Notes: generated from the sequence alone by a model not told the origin. 64,000 nt of DNA from an uncultured Sphingomonadaceae bacterium (GCA_947499255.1 CANMNF010000002.1:446430-510429); one strand, 5' to 3'; numbered from the stretch's first letter, positions 52,531 to 61,850 are shown. Translations and numbers: made by a program.

Positions 52531-53274
52531 TCAAGCCAGATCGCGCCGCTCCAGCGTGATCGCACCATCGGCAATTGTCAGAACATTATAACTGGGCGGG
52601 GCACCGCGCAGACGCGTTGATAACGTGCCTGCTCCGATCATGCGCATCGCATGGCCATCGCGCTCGCGCACCTGATCAAACGGCACATGCACATGGCCGG
52701 TGAGAACAGCATCAGCCCCGGCAGCAGCGATGGTGGCAAAGGCATGATCGCCGCGAATAGTGGGATTGGTTTCGCCATCGCGTGCGGGCAGCAAGGGGTG
52801 ATGACATGCGACCAGTTTGCGCCTGTGATCGCCGCGCAATTCTTCCAGTTGCCCGCGAACCACGTCCAATCGCGAAGCTTTTACCACGCCATCTGACCAG
52901 GGCCAGCGCCACTGCGCAGCGCCATTGGTATTAAACGGGACGATCACAGCATGGCGCAGTTCGAGCGTCTGGCTGACCTGCCGTTCCAGCCGTTCACACC
53001 GTGCATAAGGGCGGAATATCCGCTCTAACGGGTTGTAATATGGCATGTCGTGATTGCCGGGAAACAGCATCACCGGCACATCCAATGCGCCAAAATATTC
53101 TGCTGCTGTGGAAAACTGCTTATGCGTAGCGCGCTGCGTGATATCGCCTGTGCACAATACGCCATCGGGTCGCTCACGGCGGACAGCATCGGCAAATGCT
53201 GCATGCGCACGCGGATCTTCGACACCAAAATGCACATCGCTTACGTGAAACAGACGGTCAGGGGCGGCGGTCAT
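52531..53274 (-). CDS. Calcineurin-like metallophosphoesterase
   Basis: A 247-residue enzyme with the di-metal motifs in order: FHVSDVHFG (DxH), LCTGDITQ (GDxxx), FPGNHDMPYY (GNHD), ACHHPLLP and TGHVHVPF (GHxH). Such proteins act on cyclic nucleotides, other phosphodiesters or phosphomonoesters; CpdA-like cyclic nucleotide phosphodiesterase is a possible but unproven reading. ATG 53274 has AAAGG upstream. It ends near the shared terminator. Confidence 0.9.
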   Translation of the reverse strand: MTAAPDRLFHVSDVHFGVEDPRAHAAFADAVRRERPDGVLCTGDITQRATHKQFSTAAEYFGALDVPVMLFPGNHDMPYYNPLERIFRPYARCERLERQVSQTLELRHAVIVPFNTNGAAQWRWPWSDGVVKASRLDVVRGQLEELRGDHRRKLVACHHPLLPARDGETNPTIRGDHAFATIAAAGADAVLTGHVHVPFDQVRERDGHAMRMIGAGTLSTRLRGAPPSYNVLTIADGAITLERRDLA

Positions 53275-53308
53275 GGATACCTTTGTGTCGCGGGTGTCAG
53301 ATGCGGTG

Positions 53309-53650
53309 TTAGATGCGGCGCGTGGCGATCAACCACGCAAAGCCAGTATTTGCGATGCTATAAAACACATAGAACCACAACCAGCCTTCACGCCCGGCAT
53401 GCAGAACAAGCATCACACCCGCCAATACCGCGAATTCGATGATCAGCATGACGATGCGAACCGCAGGCCAACTCTCCTTTGCATAGACGCTAAGCAAAGG
53501 GTGGCCGCTTTCCGCCACGGCGCGATGGGCAGCAAAGTTGGCAACTCCCAACAAAAAGGCGATCAACAAAAGCATAAGCAACATAATGTCTTGCAACTGA
53601 CTATGATGCAAATAGTCGTTCGTGGAGCGAGATTTAACGCTCGTCGCCAT
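53309..53650 (-). CDS. Small membrane protein, unknown
   Basis: A 113-residue protein with three hydrophobic segments (IMLLMLLLIAFLLGVANFAAH, IVMLIIEFAVLAGVMLVLHAG, WLWFYVFYSIANTGFAWLI) and a short charged N-terminus. No family is recognised. It lies 34 bases upstream of the phosphoesterase start on the same strand and may share its transcript. Confidence 0.6.
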   Translation of the reverse strand: MATSVKSRSTNDYLHHSQLQDIMLLMLLLIAFLLGVANFAAHRAVAESGHPLLSVYAKESWPAVRIVMLIIEFAVLAGVMLVLHAGREGWLWFYVFYSIANTGFAWLIATRRI

Positions 53651-53797
53651 TGCGCCTCGTTCGTCGAGTCAATGCGCCTCCAGATCGACCCCTTGCAGAT
53701 TGATGGCGTGAAGCCGCCTATCACTTTTCCTGCGTCGCGGTCGTTCAAGTCCCACCGGCCGCGGCGCAACATTACATGGGATGGAAGGAGCATTATT

Positions 53798-54109
53798 ATG
53801 TTTATGAAAACTGCGACATTCTCATTGGCCGCTGCCGCTTTGGCGTTTGCACCGGCTGTTTCTGCAAAAGATGATACGCCGCACACCACTGGCGTGACCT
53901 ATGCCGATCTTGATTTGTCCACCGAACAAGGCGTGGCTGAACTTGATCGCCGGATTGCAGTTGCGGCCCGGCAAGTTTGCGGCATGGACAAAACCAACCT
54001 TGGCACACGCATTGCTTCGCGCGAATCGCGCAAGTGTTTCCGCGATGCCAAACGCCAACTCCACCAGCATTTCGCCGATATGAAGCGCGACACCAATTAC
54101 GGCGGGTGA
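53798..54109 (+). CDS. UrcA family exported protein
   Basis: A 103-residue protein with a signal peptide (MKTATFSLAAAALAFAPAVSA) and the UrcA pattern: VTYADLDLSTEQGVAELDRRIAVAARQVCG and SRKCFRDAKRQLHQHF, two cysteines probably bridged. The family is common in Sphingomonadales and Caulobacterales and its function is unknown. ATG 53798 has AAGGAG at 7 bases; the ATG at 53804 is possible. A strong terminator follows 78 bases after the stop. Confidence 0.85.
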   Translation: MFMKTATFSLAAAALAFAPAVSAKDDTPHTTGVTYADLDLSTEQGVAELDRRIAVAARQVCGMDKTNLGTRIASRESRKCFRDAKRQLHQHFADMKRDTNYGG

Positions 54110-54187
54110 GCGGATGGTCAGCTGCATTGAAGGGCGCTTATCAAAGGCAAGATAGAGCGTCCTTCCCGCAGCACAAATTGGCCAATG

Positions 54188-54214
54188 AGCCGTCCGGTTT
54201 CGGGCGGCTTTTTT
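54188..54214 (+). terminator. Intrinsic terminator after the UrcA gene
   Basis: AGCCGTCCG (54188-54196) and CGGGCGGCT (54201-54209), loop GTTT, pair with one G-T wobble and run into six Ts (54209-54214). Confidence 0.88.
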
Positions 54215-54244
54215 GCGCGCAATTGCCCCTTATCGCCCAGCCCC

Positions 54245-54994
54245 TTATCGCCCTGCCATCGCCTTGACGCGTTTGAGATAGGTGCGGCCGATGCGCAATT
54301 CTTCGCCATCTTCCAGCTCAGCGCACCAAACGCCCAAACCTTCATGGCGCAGCCCGCGAATGAAATCGCGGCGCAGGATGGTGGAACGGTGAATGCGGAT
54401 GAATTTTTCCGGATCGAGCTTTTCTTCAAGCCCGGCAATGGTTTGCAGCAGCATATAGGTGCGCTCCCCTGCATGCAGGCGCACATAATCGCGCTCCGCA
54501 TCGATACGGCGCACTTCTTGGGCATCGATGCGCAGCAGTTCAGAGCGATCCGGCACCCAGAACTCTGAAAGCCACATATCGCTTGTTTCATCGTTTGCTT
54601 CTGCTTGCTTGCTGCGGCGGGCCAGCGCACGTTCAATGGCGCGTTCCAACCGCTCCCCTGCCACCGGCTTGAGGACATAATCAACCGCTTCCAGATCAAA
54701 CGCGGCCACGGCAAAATCTTCATGTGCGGTGACAAAGATAATGGCGGGCGGATGATCTTGCCTGGCCAATTCACTGGCAACACCCAGCCCATCAATTCCC
54801 GGCATCGTCATATCCAGCAACAACAGATCAGGGCCAAGTTTTTGCGCCAATCGTAGCGCTGATTCGCCATCATTGGCCGTGCCAATCACATTGATCCCGG
54901 CGATTTCTGCACACAGCACCTGCATGCGTTCAATCGCCAGGGGTTCATCATCGACAATCAACGTGCGCAAGCCTTCTCCCGTCATATCGCTCAT
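54245..54994 (-). CDS. LytTR-family response regulator (second pair)
   Basis: A 249-residue regulator: receiver domain with LIVDDEPLAIERM and phospho-acceptor Asp61 in LLLLDMTMPGIDG, FVTAHEDFAVAAFDLEAVDYVLKPV, and a LytTR DNA-binding domain (about 148-249; ELLRIDAQEVRRIDAERDYVRLH, FIRIHRSTILRRDFI, LRIGRTYLKRVKAM). It overlaps its kinase by ATGA. The stop region is a 15-bp tandem duplication that repeats the last codons and the stop. Confidence 0.93.
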   Translation of the reverse strand: MSDMTGEGLRTLIVDDEPLAIERMQVLCAEIAGINVIGTANDGESALRLAQKLGPDLLLLDMTMPGIDGLGVASELARQDHPPAIIFVTAHEDFAVAAFDLEAVDYVLKPVAGERLERAIERALARRSKQAEANDETSDMWLSEFWVPDRSELLRIDAQEVRRIDAERDYVRLHAGERTYMLLQTIAGLEEKLDPEKFIRIHRSTILRRDFIRGLRHEGLGVWCAELEDGEELRIGRTYLKRVKAMAGR

Positions 54995-56229
54995 GCTGCT
55001 GCTGCCTCTCGTGTACGGCGCATGGGCAGGCGCAGATATGTGGCAAAACCATCTGGTACAGGTCCAGACACAACCGTCGCTTCATCCCCGAAACGCGCCT
55101 GCAAACGTTCCGATACATTGTTAAGCCCAATGCCAAAGCCGGGGCGTGTTTCATCATTAACCGCCGCCGCCGCGCCATTGTCCGACACAGACAGAACCAG
55201 CCGGCCATATTCTTCGCGCGCAGCAAGAGTGATGGTGACCTGGCCCGATGATGGAGCCACGGCATGTTTCACCGAGTTTTCAATCAAGGGCTGCAAAATC
55301 ATGCCGGGGATCAGCGTTTCTTCCAGATCAGCCGGAATGTCATATTCTGCACGCAGCCGCATAGGAAAGCGCACGGATTCGATATCGAGATAGAGCTTTT
55401 GCAGCTCAATCTCGTCGCGCAGCAGCACATCTGATGTCGGATCATCGGCCAGAGAACGCCGGTAAAATGTGCTGATCGTTTGAATCATCCGCTCTGCGGC
55501 TTGAGTCTTGCCCGTCAGCACCATGGCCGAAAGAGAATTGAGCGTGTTGAACAGGAAATGCGGATTGACCTGATAGCGCAAGGACCGCAATTCCGCTGCC
55601 TTTGCCGCACGGCGATATTCGCCTTCGCGCCGCTCTGCCGAACGCGCTTTTTCACCCGTCAACAAAGCGAGATAGAGCGCACACCATGCCAGCAACATGA
55701 AATACCGGCCAAACGCCACTTCGGTGATGCGCTGCCAATAGGTGCCCATCAAGGTATCGGCAGCGATTGTGGCAGCGGGGCCGGGCGGCTCCTGGCCTTG
55801 CACTTTGGTAATATCGATTGCGGGAATATCGACCAGCAAATCGCCACCATCGCCGCGCCGCACGGTAAAGCCGCGTTGTTCAGCGGCATAGCGGAACGCC
55901 TCTTCCTCAACGGGGGCGAAAACATGATAATTGGCTTTTGCAATCAACACCGCGATAGGCAGCGAGAACAAAAGCGCCGCGGCAATCTTCATCCACAGCG
56001 CGCGCGCATCGAACAACCGCAAAAGCAGCCACAGCCCCAAAGTAATCACAACACCGATTGCGCAGGATATAGCGCGGCGCCACAAGATCTCATTGGCGAA
56101 AGTCAGATCGACAAGATCGCCGCGCATACTGACAAGCACATAATAGGTCAGCCACAAGCCAACCACCGACAGCAGCACTGTCGAAAAGGGTACGCGCGCA
56201 GGCGCTTCCTCGGTTTTGACCGATTTCAT
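54991..56229 (-). CDS. LytS/YehU-type sensor histidine kinase (second pair)
   Basis: A 412-residue membrane kinase. There are TM segments near residues 17-35, 50-68, 80-98 and about 170-190, with a periplasm-sized loop of about 70 residues between the last two that may be the sensor. The kinase part has LRYQVNPHFLFNTLNSLSAM (phospho-His), MILQPLIENSVKHAV and GFGIGLNNVSERLQARFG. Coupled to the LytTR regulator by ATGA. It resembles the pair at 18.6-20.6 kb in architecture but differs in the sensory half. Confidence 0.92.
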   Translation of the reverse strand: MKSVKTEEAPARVPFSTVLLSVVGLWLTYYVLVSMRGDLVDLTFANEILWRRAISCAIGVVITLGLWLLLRLFDARALWMKIAAALLFSLPIAVLIAKANYHVFAPVEEEAFRYAAEQRGFTVRRGDGGDLLVDIPAIDITKVQGQEPPGPAATIAADTLMGTYWQRITEVAFGRYFMLLAWCALYLALLTGEKARSAERREGEYRRAAKAAELRSLRYQVNPHFLFNTLNSLSAMVLTGKTQAAERMIQTISTFYRRSLADDPTSDVLLRDEIELQKLYLDIESVRFPMRLRAEYDIPADLEETLIPGMILQPLIENSVKHAVAPSSGQVTITLAAREEYGRLVLSVSDNGAAAAVNDETRPGFGIGLNNVSERLQARFGDEATVVSGPVPDGFATYLRLPMRRTREAAAA

Positions 56230-56345
56230 AGTGCAGCTTTAACCGCGCAGCCGTTAAAAAGGCCAGCCCCGCGCCCGGTCCCTGTCGAAATCGGTCCACG
56301 CTTGGTCGATCATTTGGTGCGGCCTATCGCGGTGCAAACACCCGC

Positions 56346-57872
56346 TCAGCTGTTTTCCAGCAGGCCTTCCTTACGAATTTTCTCCTGCCAATGCAGCGGA
56401 GCCAACTGGTGAACATTGTTGCCTTGCGCATCCACAGCAACCGTGACGGGCATATCCTTCACCGTGAACTCGTAAATCGCTTCCATGCCAAGTTCTTCAA
56501 AAGCGACCACTTTTGACTCCTTGATCGCGCGCGCCACCAGATAGGCCGCACCGCCCGTGGCCATCAGATAGGCGACTTTAAACCGGCTGATCACTTCTAC
56601 CGCATCATGTCCGCGCTCCGCCTTGCCGATCATCGCCAGCAATCCGAGATCGAGCATCATTTCGGTGAACTTGTCCATCCGCGTCGCTGTGGTCGGGCCA
56701 GCCGGGCCAACAACTTCGCCCATTACCGGATCAACAGGGCCAACGTAATAAATGGCGCGGCTTTTAAATTCGACAGGCAGCTCCTCGCCTTTGGCCAGCA
56801 TATCCTGGATCCGCTTATGCGCCGCATCACGCCCGGTTAGCATTGCACCGTTCAGCAAAAGCCGATCGCCATGTTTCCAGCTGGCAACTTCTTCTGGCGT
56901 CAGATTGTTGAGATCGACATGCTTGGCCTCTGCATCAGGCTCCCACTGCACATCGGGCCATGCATTCAGATCAGGCTGGGGCAGATAGGCGGGGCCTGAG
57001 CCGTCCATCGTCACATGCGCATGGCGCGTGGCGGCGCAATTGGGGATCATCGCCACAGGTTTGCCAGCCGCATGACACGGCGCATCGTAAATCTTCACAT
57101 CAAGCACAGTGGCAAGCCCGCCAAGCCCTTGCGCGCCAACGCCCGTCGCATTGACAGCATCGAAAATGTCGATCCGCAGCTGCTCAATATCAGTCTTCGC
57201 GCCGCGCGCTTTCAATTGGCCCATATCAATCGGGTCCATCAGCGATTGTTTGGCCAACTTCATGCAATGTTCTGCCGTACCGCCAATGCCAATGCCCAGC
57301 ATTCCAGGCGGGCACCAGCCAGCGCCCATGCTGGGGATTTGTTCCAGCACCCATTCCACGATATTGTCAGAAGGGTTCATCATCTTGAATTTGGATTTGT
57401 TTTCGCTGCCGCCGCCTTTGGCCGCGACATCAATGCTCACCGTATCGCCCGGCACCATTTCAACCGAAAGCACACAAGGCGTATTGTCGCGCGTATTGCG
57501 ACGCGTGAAAGCAGGATCAGCAAGGATTGAAGCGCGCAGCTTGTTATCAGAGTGATTATAGGCGCGGCGCACCCCTTCATCGACCACATCTTGCAAGCTC
57601 ATTTTGGAATCGAGGCGGCAATTCTGCCCCCATTTCACAAACACATTGACGATGCCGGTATCCTGACAAATCGGGCGGTGCCCTTCGGCACACATGCGGC
57701 TGTTGGTCAGGATCTGCGCGATTGCATCTTTCGCCGCTGGCCCTTTTTCCGCCTTATAGGCTTCGCCCAAAGCGTGAATGTAGTCCATCGGATGATAGTA
57801 TGAGATATATTGCAAGGCATCAGCGACCGTCTCAATCAGATCCCCTTCACCAATTGTCACCATGTCGCTCAT
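56346..57872 (-). CDS. fumA: Class I (iron-sulfur) fumarate hydratase
   Basis: A 508-residue enzyme interconverting fumarate and malate with a [4Fe-4S] cluster. Visible are the N-terminal half (ALGEAYKAEKGPAAKDAIAQIL, CAEGHRPICQDTGIVNVFVKWG, AKGGGSENKSKFKMMNPSD, GAGWCPPGMLGIGIGGTAEHCMKLAKQSLMDPID) and the C-terminal half (GDRLLLNGAMLTGRDAAHKRI, YYVGPVDPVMGEVVGPAGPTTATRMDKFTEMML, MATGGAAYLVARAIKESKVVAFEELGMEAIYEF). Cluster cysteines are in QDTG and PPG contexts. The window's suf system would supply the cluster. Confidence 0.95.
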   Translation of the reverse strand: MSDMVTIGEGDLIETVADALQYISYYHPMDYIHALGEAYKAEKGPAAKDAIAQILTNSRMCAEGHRPICQDTGIVNVFVKWGQNCRLDSKMSLQDVVDEGVRRAYNHSDNKLRASILADPAFTRRNTRDNTPCVLSVEMVPGDTVSIDVAAKGGGSENKSKFKMMNPSDNIVEWVLEQIPSMGAGWCPPGMLGIGIGGTAEHCMKLAKQSLMDPIDMGQLKARGAKTDIEQLRIDIFDAVNATGVGAQGLGGLATVLDVKIYDAPCHAAGKPVAMIPNCAATRHAHVTMDGSGPAYLPQPDLNAWPDVQWEPDAEAKHVDLNNLTPEEVASWKHGDRLLLNGAMLTGRDAAHKRIQDMLAKGEELPVEFKSRAIYYVGPVDPVMGEVVGPAGPTTATRMDKFTEMMLDLGLLAMIGKAERGHDAVEVISRFKVAYLMATGGAAYLVARAIKESKVVAFEELGMEAIYEFTVKDMPVTVAVDAQGNNVHQLAPLHWQEKIRKEGLLENS

Positions 57873-57998
57873 CTATCTTCCTTCTCGCTTCAACGATTGC
57901 CCCATAGGCGCAGGCGCACCAAACGGTCAAAGCCCTTGGCCTATGCTGTCGCTTGGCTTAGGGCGATACCAGCGTTTTGACGATAAGAGTTTGTTGCT

Positions 57999-58601
57999 GT
58001 GACCGTTCTTGATTCTCCCGCTGTGACCACCAATCCCGCCCGCCGGGCGATGATTGACAGCCAATTGCGCACAAGCGGCGTAAACACACCCTTTGTGCTT
58101 TTGCGCATGGGCGCGGTGGAACGTGCCGATTTCGTGCCAGCGTCGGCCAAAAGTCTGGCCTATGTCGATCGCGCCATTGCGCTTGGCGATGGGCGCTGGC
58201 TGGCCGCGCCATTGGTGCACGGCATGATGTTGGAAGAAGCTTCTCCACGCGCACAAGACCGCGCGATTATCGTGGATGGCGGATCGGGCTATCTGGCCGC
58301 TTTGTTTGAACCGCTGGTTGCCGATTTGACCGTGCTATCACCCGAAGATGCTTTGGGCGCAGGCCGCAAAGGCAAAGGTGCAAACCTGCTGGTGATAGAT
58401 GGCGCGGTAGAGGAAATCCCTGCCAAGCTTCTTGCCAGATTGGCGGTCGATGCGCGTATCGTGACCGGTATTATAGAAAATGGCGTCACGCGTCTTGCCG
58501 TTGGCCGTAAAGCCAATAATAGCGCCGCATTGTTGCCAGTGCACGATCTGGGCATCCCGCATCTGGCTGAGTTCGACAAGCCAAAGGGCTGGAGCTTTTA
58601 A
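57999..58601 (+). CDS. Protein-L-isoaspartate methyltransferase-like protein, SAM site degenerate
   Basis: A 200-residue protein with the PCMT family outline: RRAMIDSQLRTSGVNTPFVLLRMGAVERADFVPASAKSLAYVDRAIALG, then IIVDGGSGYLAALFEPLVADLTVLSP and ARIVTGIIENGVTRLAVGRK. Active PCMTs have a Gly-rich loop like GTGSGYQ and SAM contacts that are only partly kept here (DGGSGYLAA), so activity is doubtful. GTG start 57999. It is two bases upstream of the TolC-family gene, a context suggesting an envelope-linked role. Confidence 0.78.
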   Translation: MTVLDSPAVTTNPARRAMIDSQLRTSGVNTPFVLLRMGAVERADFVPASAKSLAYVDRAIALGDGRWLAAPLVHGMMLEEASPRAQDRAIIVDGGSGYLAALFEPLVADLTVLSPEDALGAGRKGKGANLLVIDGAVEEIPAKLLARLAVDARIVTGIIENGVTRLAVGRKANNSAALLPVHDLGIPHLAEFDKPKGWSF

Positions 58602-58603
58602 TC

Positions 58604-60037
58604 ATGCGCTTGGCAATGGCCAAAGCAACATTGCTCGCTTGCGCCTGTGCCTTGTCTGCGCCCGCAATGGCGGAAACCTTGCAAGATGCGCTGGCCAAAG
58701 CCTATGCCGAAAACCCGACATTAAACGCCGCGCGTGCAACGCAGCGGGCAACAGATGAAAATGTTGTGATCCAACGTGCTTCTGGCCTGCCCACGCTGGA
58801 TGCCACTGGCGTTTACATAGAAGCATTAAAGCAAAATGCGACGACTTTCATCGCGCCTGACCGTATCATTACAGGCAGCGTTGATCTGGCTGTACCGCTT
58901 TATCAAGGCGGCGCCGTTCGCAATAGCGTGCGCGCGGCACAAACGCGCGTTCAGGCGGGCCGGGCGGATTTGCGCGGGACGCAAAGCGCTGTTTTTTCAC
59001 AAGTGGTGGCAGCCTATCTTGATGTGATCTTGAACGAATCGCTGGTAGGTCTGTCACGCACCAATGTCGAAACGCTGGGCATCAATTTAGAGGCGACCAA
59101 TGACCGCTTCGAAATTGGCGAGCTAACCCGCACCGATGTCGCGCAATCACAAAGCCGTTTGGCCATTGCGCGAGGCGATTTGCAAAGCGCGCAAGCCAAT
59201 TTGATTGTTGCGCGGGAAAATTATGTCGCGCTGATTGGCAGCGCACCTACCGATTTGCAGGCGCCGCCGCCATTGCCCGGACTACCTGCCGATGTGAGCG
59301 ATGCGGTGCTGACAGCGCTTGAAAACAATCCCGATCTGCTCGCTGCGCAAGAACGTGCCGAAGCGGCCGGTTTCGATGTTAAAGTGGCCGGAGCAGGCCG
59401 TTTGCCAAGGCTCACGGCCTTTTCAGGCGGAAATTATCAGACATTCCTTGGCACGCTTGCCCCAGGGGCCGATGGCCAGACAGACGCAGATGCAGGCCTA
59501 CGGCTTACTATCCCGTTGTTCCAGGGTGGCCGCGTGTCAGCACAGCAACGCCAAGCTCAGGCCAATAAGCAAGCCGCGCTGGAGAATTTGGTCGCAGCGG
59601 AACGCAGCCTTGTTGCACAAGTGCGCGGAGCCTATTCCAGCTGGCGCGCTTCGCTGGCAATTATCGAATCCAGTCGCACCGCCGTGGATGCTGCATCGCT
59701 CAGCCTGGAAGGCGTGCGCGCAGAAAACAGCGTGGGCAATCGCACGATCCTCGACATCCTCGATGCGCAGCAGGAATTGCTGCGCGCGCAGGTGCAATTG
59801 GTGACAGCGCAGCGCAACGCCTATGTCGCGGGCTTCTCCCTGCTGGCCGCTATGGGTAAAGCCGAAGCGCGTGATTTGGGCCTTGGGCAATTGGGTCCGC
59901 TTTATGACCCTATCGACAATTATGAACGTGTGCGCGGGATCGTTTGGGATTGGCAGCGGGACGATGATCCCGTTACGCAATCACCACGGAGCGTTGACAT
60001 CCCTGCGCAGTCCGGTGACATTCCGGCGCAGAATTAA
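58604..60037 (+). CDS. tolC: TolC-family outer membrane channel
   Basis: A 477-residue outer membrane efflux/secretion channel: signal peptide (MAKATLLACACALSAPAMA), then two structural repeats (TLQDALAKAYAENPTLNAARATQRATDENV; VSDAVLTALENNPDLLAAQERAEAAGFDV), PLYQGGAVRNSVRAAQTRVQAGRADLRGTQ and PLFQGGRVSAQQRQAQANKQAALENLVAAERSLV. It partners inner-membrane transporters in type I secretion and drug efflux. It is tightly linked to the PCMT-like gene and followed 12 bases later by the PopZ-like gene. Confidence 0.94.
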   Translation: MRLAMAKATLLACACALSAPAMAETLQDALAKAYAENPTLNAARATQRATDENVVIQRASGLPTLDATGVYIEALKQNATTFIAPDRIITGSVDLAVPLYQGGAVRNSVRAAQTRVQAGRADLRGTQSAVFSQVVAAYLDVILNESLVGLSRTNVETLGINLEATNDRFEIGELTRTDVAQSQSRLAIARGDLQSAQANLIVARENYVALIGSAPTDLQAPPPLPGLPADVSDAVLTALENNPDLLAAQERAEAAGFDVKVAGAGRLPRLTAFSGGNYQTFLGTLAPGADGQTDADAGLRLTIPLFQGGRVSAQQRQAQANKQAALENLVAAERSLVAQVRGAYSSWRASLAIIESSRTAVDAASLSLEGVRAENSVGNRTILDILDAQQELLRAQVQLVTAQRNAYVAGFSLLAAMGKAEARDLGLGQLGPLYDPIDNYERVRGIVWDWQRDDDPVTQSPRSVDIPAQSGDIPAQN

Positions 60038-60049
60038 ACGGGGCGTACA

Positions 60050-60625
60050 ATGCAACATCCTTCCGAACGTTCGGTCGACGAAATCCTAAAAGCGATCCAG
60101 AAAGTGATCGAAAGCGATAATCGCGAAACCGCAGCTGTGGAACGGCAGCGGCGCACGGATGATGGCGTGATGCTCAACGGCACATCGCCGAGAAAAGCCG
60201 AAGAACACACAGATGACAGCGAAAATCTGGTCGCGCCTGATCCAGAAGCTGACGATGAAGCATTGGGCATTCTGGATCTTGGTGCAGCTGCGACCGCTCT
60301 CATCGATGAAGAAATGGCGCGCGAAGCCGAAGCCGAAGCAAAGCCAAACGGCAAAATCCCGCCCGAACGTATTATTGCCCAGATAGAAGAAACGCTGACC
60401 AGTGAAAGGGCCGCTGATGCTATGCGCCGTTCGCTGTCCAGTCTTTCGCGCGTTTCCGACGAACCGCAACGCACCGCTATTCCGGCAGGCGAAACCAGCA
60501 TTGAACAATTGGTGCGCGATATGCTGCGGCCGATGCTGGCCCAATGGCTCGATACCAATCTGCCGCCATTGGTGGAGCGCATGGTCAAGGATGAGATTTC
60601 GCGCATTGCAGGCAAGCGCGGTTAG
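60050..60625 (+). CDS. DUF2497 / PopZ-like polar organizing protein
   Basis: A 191-residue protein with the three-part plan of Caulobacter PopZ: an N-terminal helix ([18 protein letters not shown]), an acidic low-complexity middle (about 40-115), and the conserved C-terminal oligomerisation helices [39 protein letters not shown]. PopZ forms polymer hubs at cell poles that anchor the ParB-parS centromere. Polar function here is inferred from the family. It starts 12 bases after tolC. Confidence 0.85.
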   Translation: MQHPSERSVDEILKAIQKVIESDNRETAAVERQRRTDDGVMLNGTSPRKAEEHTDDSENLVAPDPEADDEALGILDLGAAATALIDEEMAREAEAEAKPNGKIPPERIIAQIEETLTSERAADAMRRSLSSLSRVSDEPQRTAIPAGETSIEQLVRDMLRPMLAQWLDTNLPPLVERMVKDEISRIAGKRG

Positions 60626-60636
60626 TCACACGCGCA

Positions 60637-61020
60637 ATGTTCACTCCGCTTGAACAAGCAGAAGCTACGCTTGCGCGGATCCGCGGGGCCAGTGTGGATC
60701 GCCACATCTTCTTGTGCGCGATGTCGGAAAAGCAGAAATGCTGCTCGCAAGAAGATGGCGCGCGCGCATGGAACTATCTGAAAAAACGGATGCAGGAGCT
60801 GGGCCTTGTCGGGCGCGGAGGAGTTCAGCGGACCAAAGCGGATTGCCTGCAAATCTGCGCATCAGGCCCCGTCGCGGTGGTCTGGCCCGATCAGGTTTGG
60901 TACCATTCCTGCACCGAAGAAGTGCTAGAACGCATCATTCAAGAACATCTGATTGGTGGTGAGCCGGTGGAAGAATTCCGTCTTTATCCGCGCCAGCCAT
61001 TATTGGGATCATCATCCTGA
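60637..61020 (+). CDS. [2Fe-2S] thioredoxin-like ferredoxin
   Basis: A 127-residue protein with ligand cysteines spaced as in thioredoxin-like [2Fe-2S] ferredoxins: Cys27 ([14 protein letters not shown]), Cys35 or Cys36, then Cys70 and Cys74 ([23 protein letters not shown]). An electron carrier of unknown partner. It begins 11 bases after the PopZ-like gene. Its 3' end overlaps that of the convergent membrane-protein gene by 37 bases. Confidence 0.87.
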   Translation: MFTPLEQAEATLARIRGASVDRHIFLCAMSEKQKCCSQEDGARAWNYLKKRMQELGLVGRGGVQRTKADCLQICASGPVAVVWPDQVWYHSCTEEVLERIIQEHLIGGEPVEEFRLYPRQPLLGSSS

Positions 61021-61304
61021 TCGAGACTGTCGAGCGAGTTATCGACTGATTCATCATGGCCTGTGCCACTGGACAGAAACACCAATCCCATCAGCGCGCT
61101 CATCAACAGCATCGAAAACCCAATGCCGAGCGCAGTTGCGATAAAGAAATGCGGGCTGACAACTTCGGTTTGTTTGTACAAAATCGCCATGGCAATCGCG
61201 ACCACGCCAACAGTAAACAGAAACATAAAGCGCATCAGGCGGCGATACCGCGCCCATGCATGTGCGGCATTTTCCGGGTCATCAAGGGGGGATGGCTTGC
61301 TCAT
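60984..61304 (-). CDS. Small two-TM membrane protein, unknown
   Basis: A 106-residue protein, [30 protein letters not shown]..., with two TM helices ([17 protein letters not shown] and [25 protein letters not shown]) and an acidic tail ([17 protein letters not shown]). ATG 61304 gives this conserved-looking start; the longer in-frame extension is antisense to the CBS gene. The 3' end overlaps the ferredoxin gene by 37 bases on the opposite strand. No family is assigned with confidence. Confidence 0.7.
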   Translation of the reverse strand: MSKPSPLDDPENAAHAWARYRRLMRFMFLFTVGVVAIAMAILYKQTEVVSPHFFIATALGIGFSMLLMSALMGLVFLSSGTGHDESVDNSLDSLDQDDDPNNGWRG

Positions 61305-61421
61305 AGCGCCTCTTTGCCCGTCTGCACGGCTGCGTGCAATCCCGCATTCAGGCCATACCGCTTTGCTGCAACGGTGCTTTCGTGGCATACTGCGTTCTTT
61401 GGGTTGGAGGAGATTGCTGCA

Positions 61422-61850
61422 ATGACCATTGCCCGGCTGATCGAAGGCCGCGATCAAAATATTATCCACTGCGTGCCAACAGATACGGTGCGCCACGCTG
61501 CGAAACTTCTGGCAGACAAGCGTATTGGCGCTTTGCCTGTTATCGAAAACGGCGCAGTCGCTGGCATTTTTTCGGAGCGTGATCTGCTCTATTCGGTGGC
61601 CAAAGATGGCGGCGAAACGCTGGATCAACCCGTAAGCGCGGTTATGACGGCTCCGGCCATAACCATCGATATCGATGAAGATGCCGTGAATGCCCTTTCC
61701 CTTATGACCCGCAGGCGTATTCGACATTTGCCCGTTACCAAAAACGGACAGCTCGTCTCCTTTGTCTCCATCGGTGATCTGGTGAAATACCGGATTGAGT
61801 TGGCCGAGGAAGAAGCCAAACAAATGCGCGATTATATCGCCACCGCTTGA
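61422..61850 (+). CDS. Tandem CBS-domain protein
   Basis: A 142-residue protein made of two CBS domains: IIHCVPTDTVRHAAKLLADKRIGALPVIENGAVAGIFSERDLLYSVA and VMTAPAITIDIDEDAVNALSLMTRRRIRHLPVTKNGQLVSFVSIGDLVKYRI. CBS pairs bind adenosine nucleotides and act as energy or ligand sensors; the partner is unknown. ATG 61422 with GGAGG 11 bases upstream. erpA begins 31 bases after the stop. Confidence 0.92.
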   Translation: MTIARLIEGRDQNIIHCVPTDTVRHAAKLLADKRIGALPVIENGAVAGIFSERDLLYSVAKDGGETLDQPVSAVMTAPAITIDIDEDAVNALSLMTRRRIRHLPVTKNGQLVSFVSIGDLVKYRIELAEEEAKQMRDYIATA

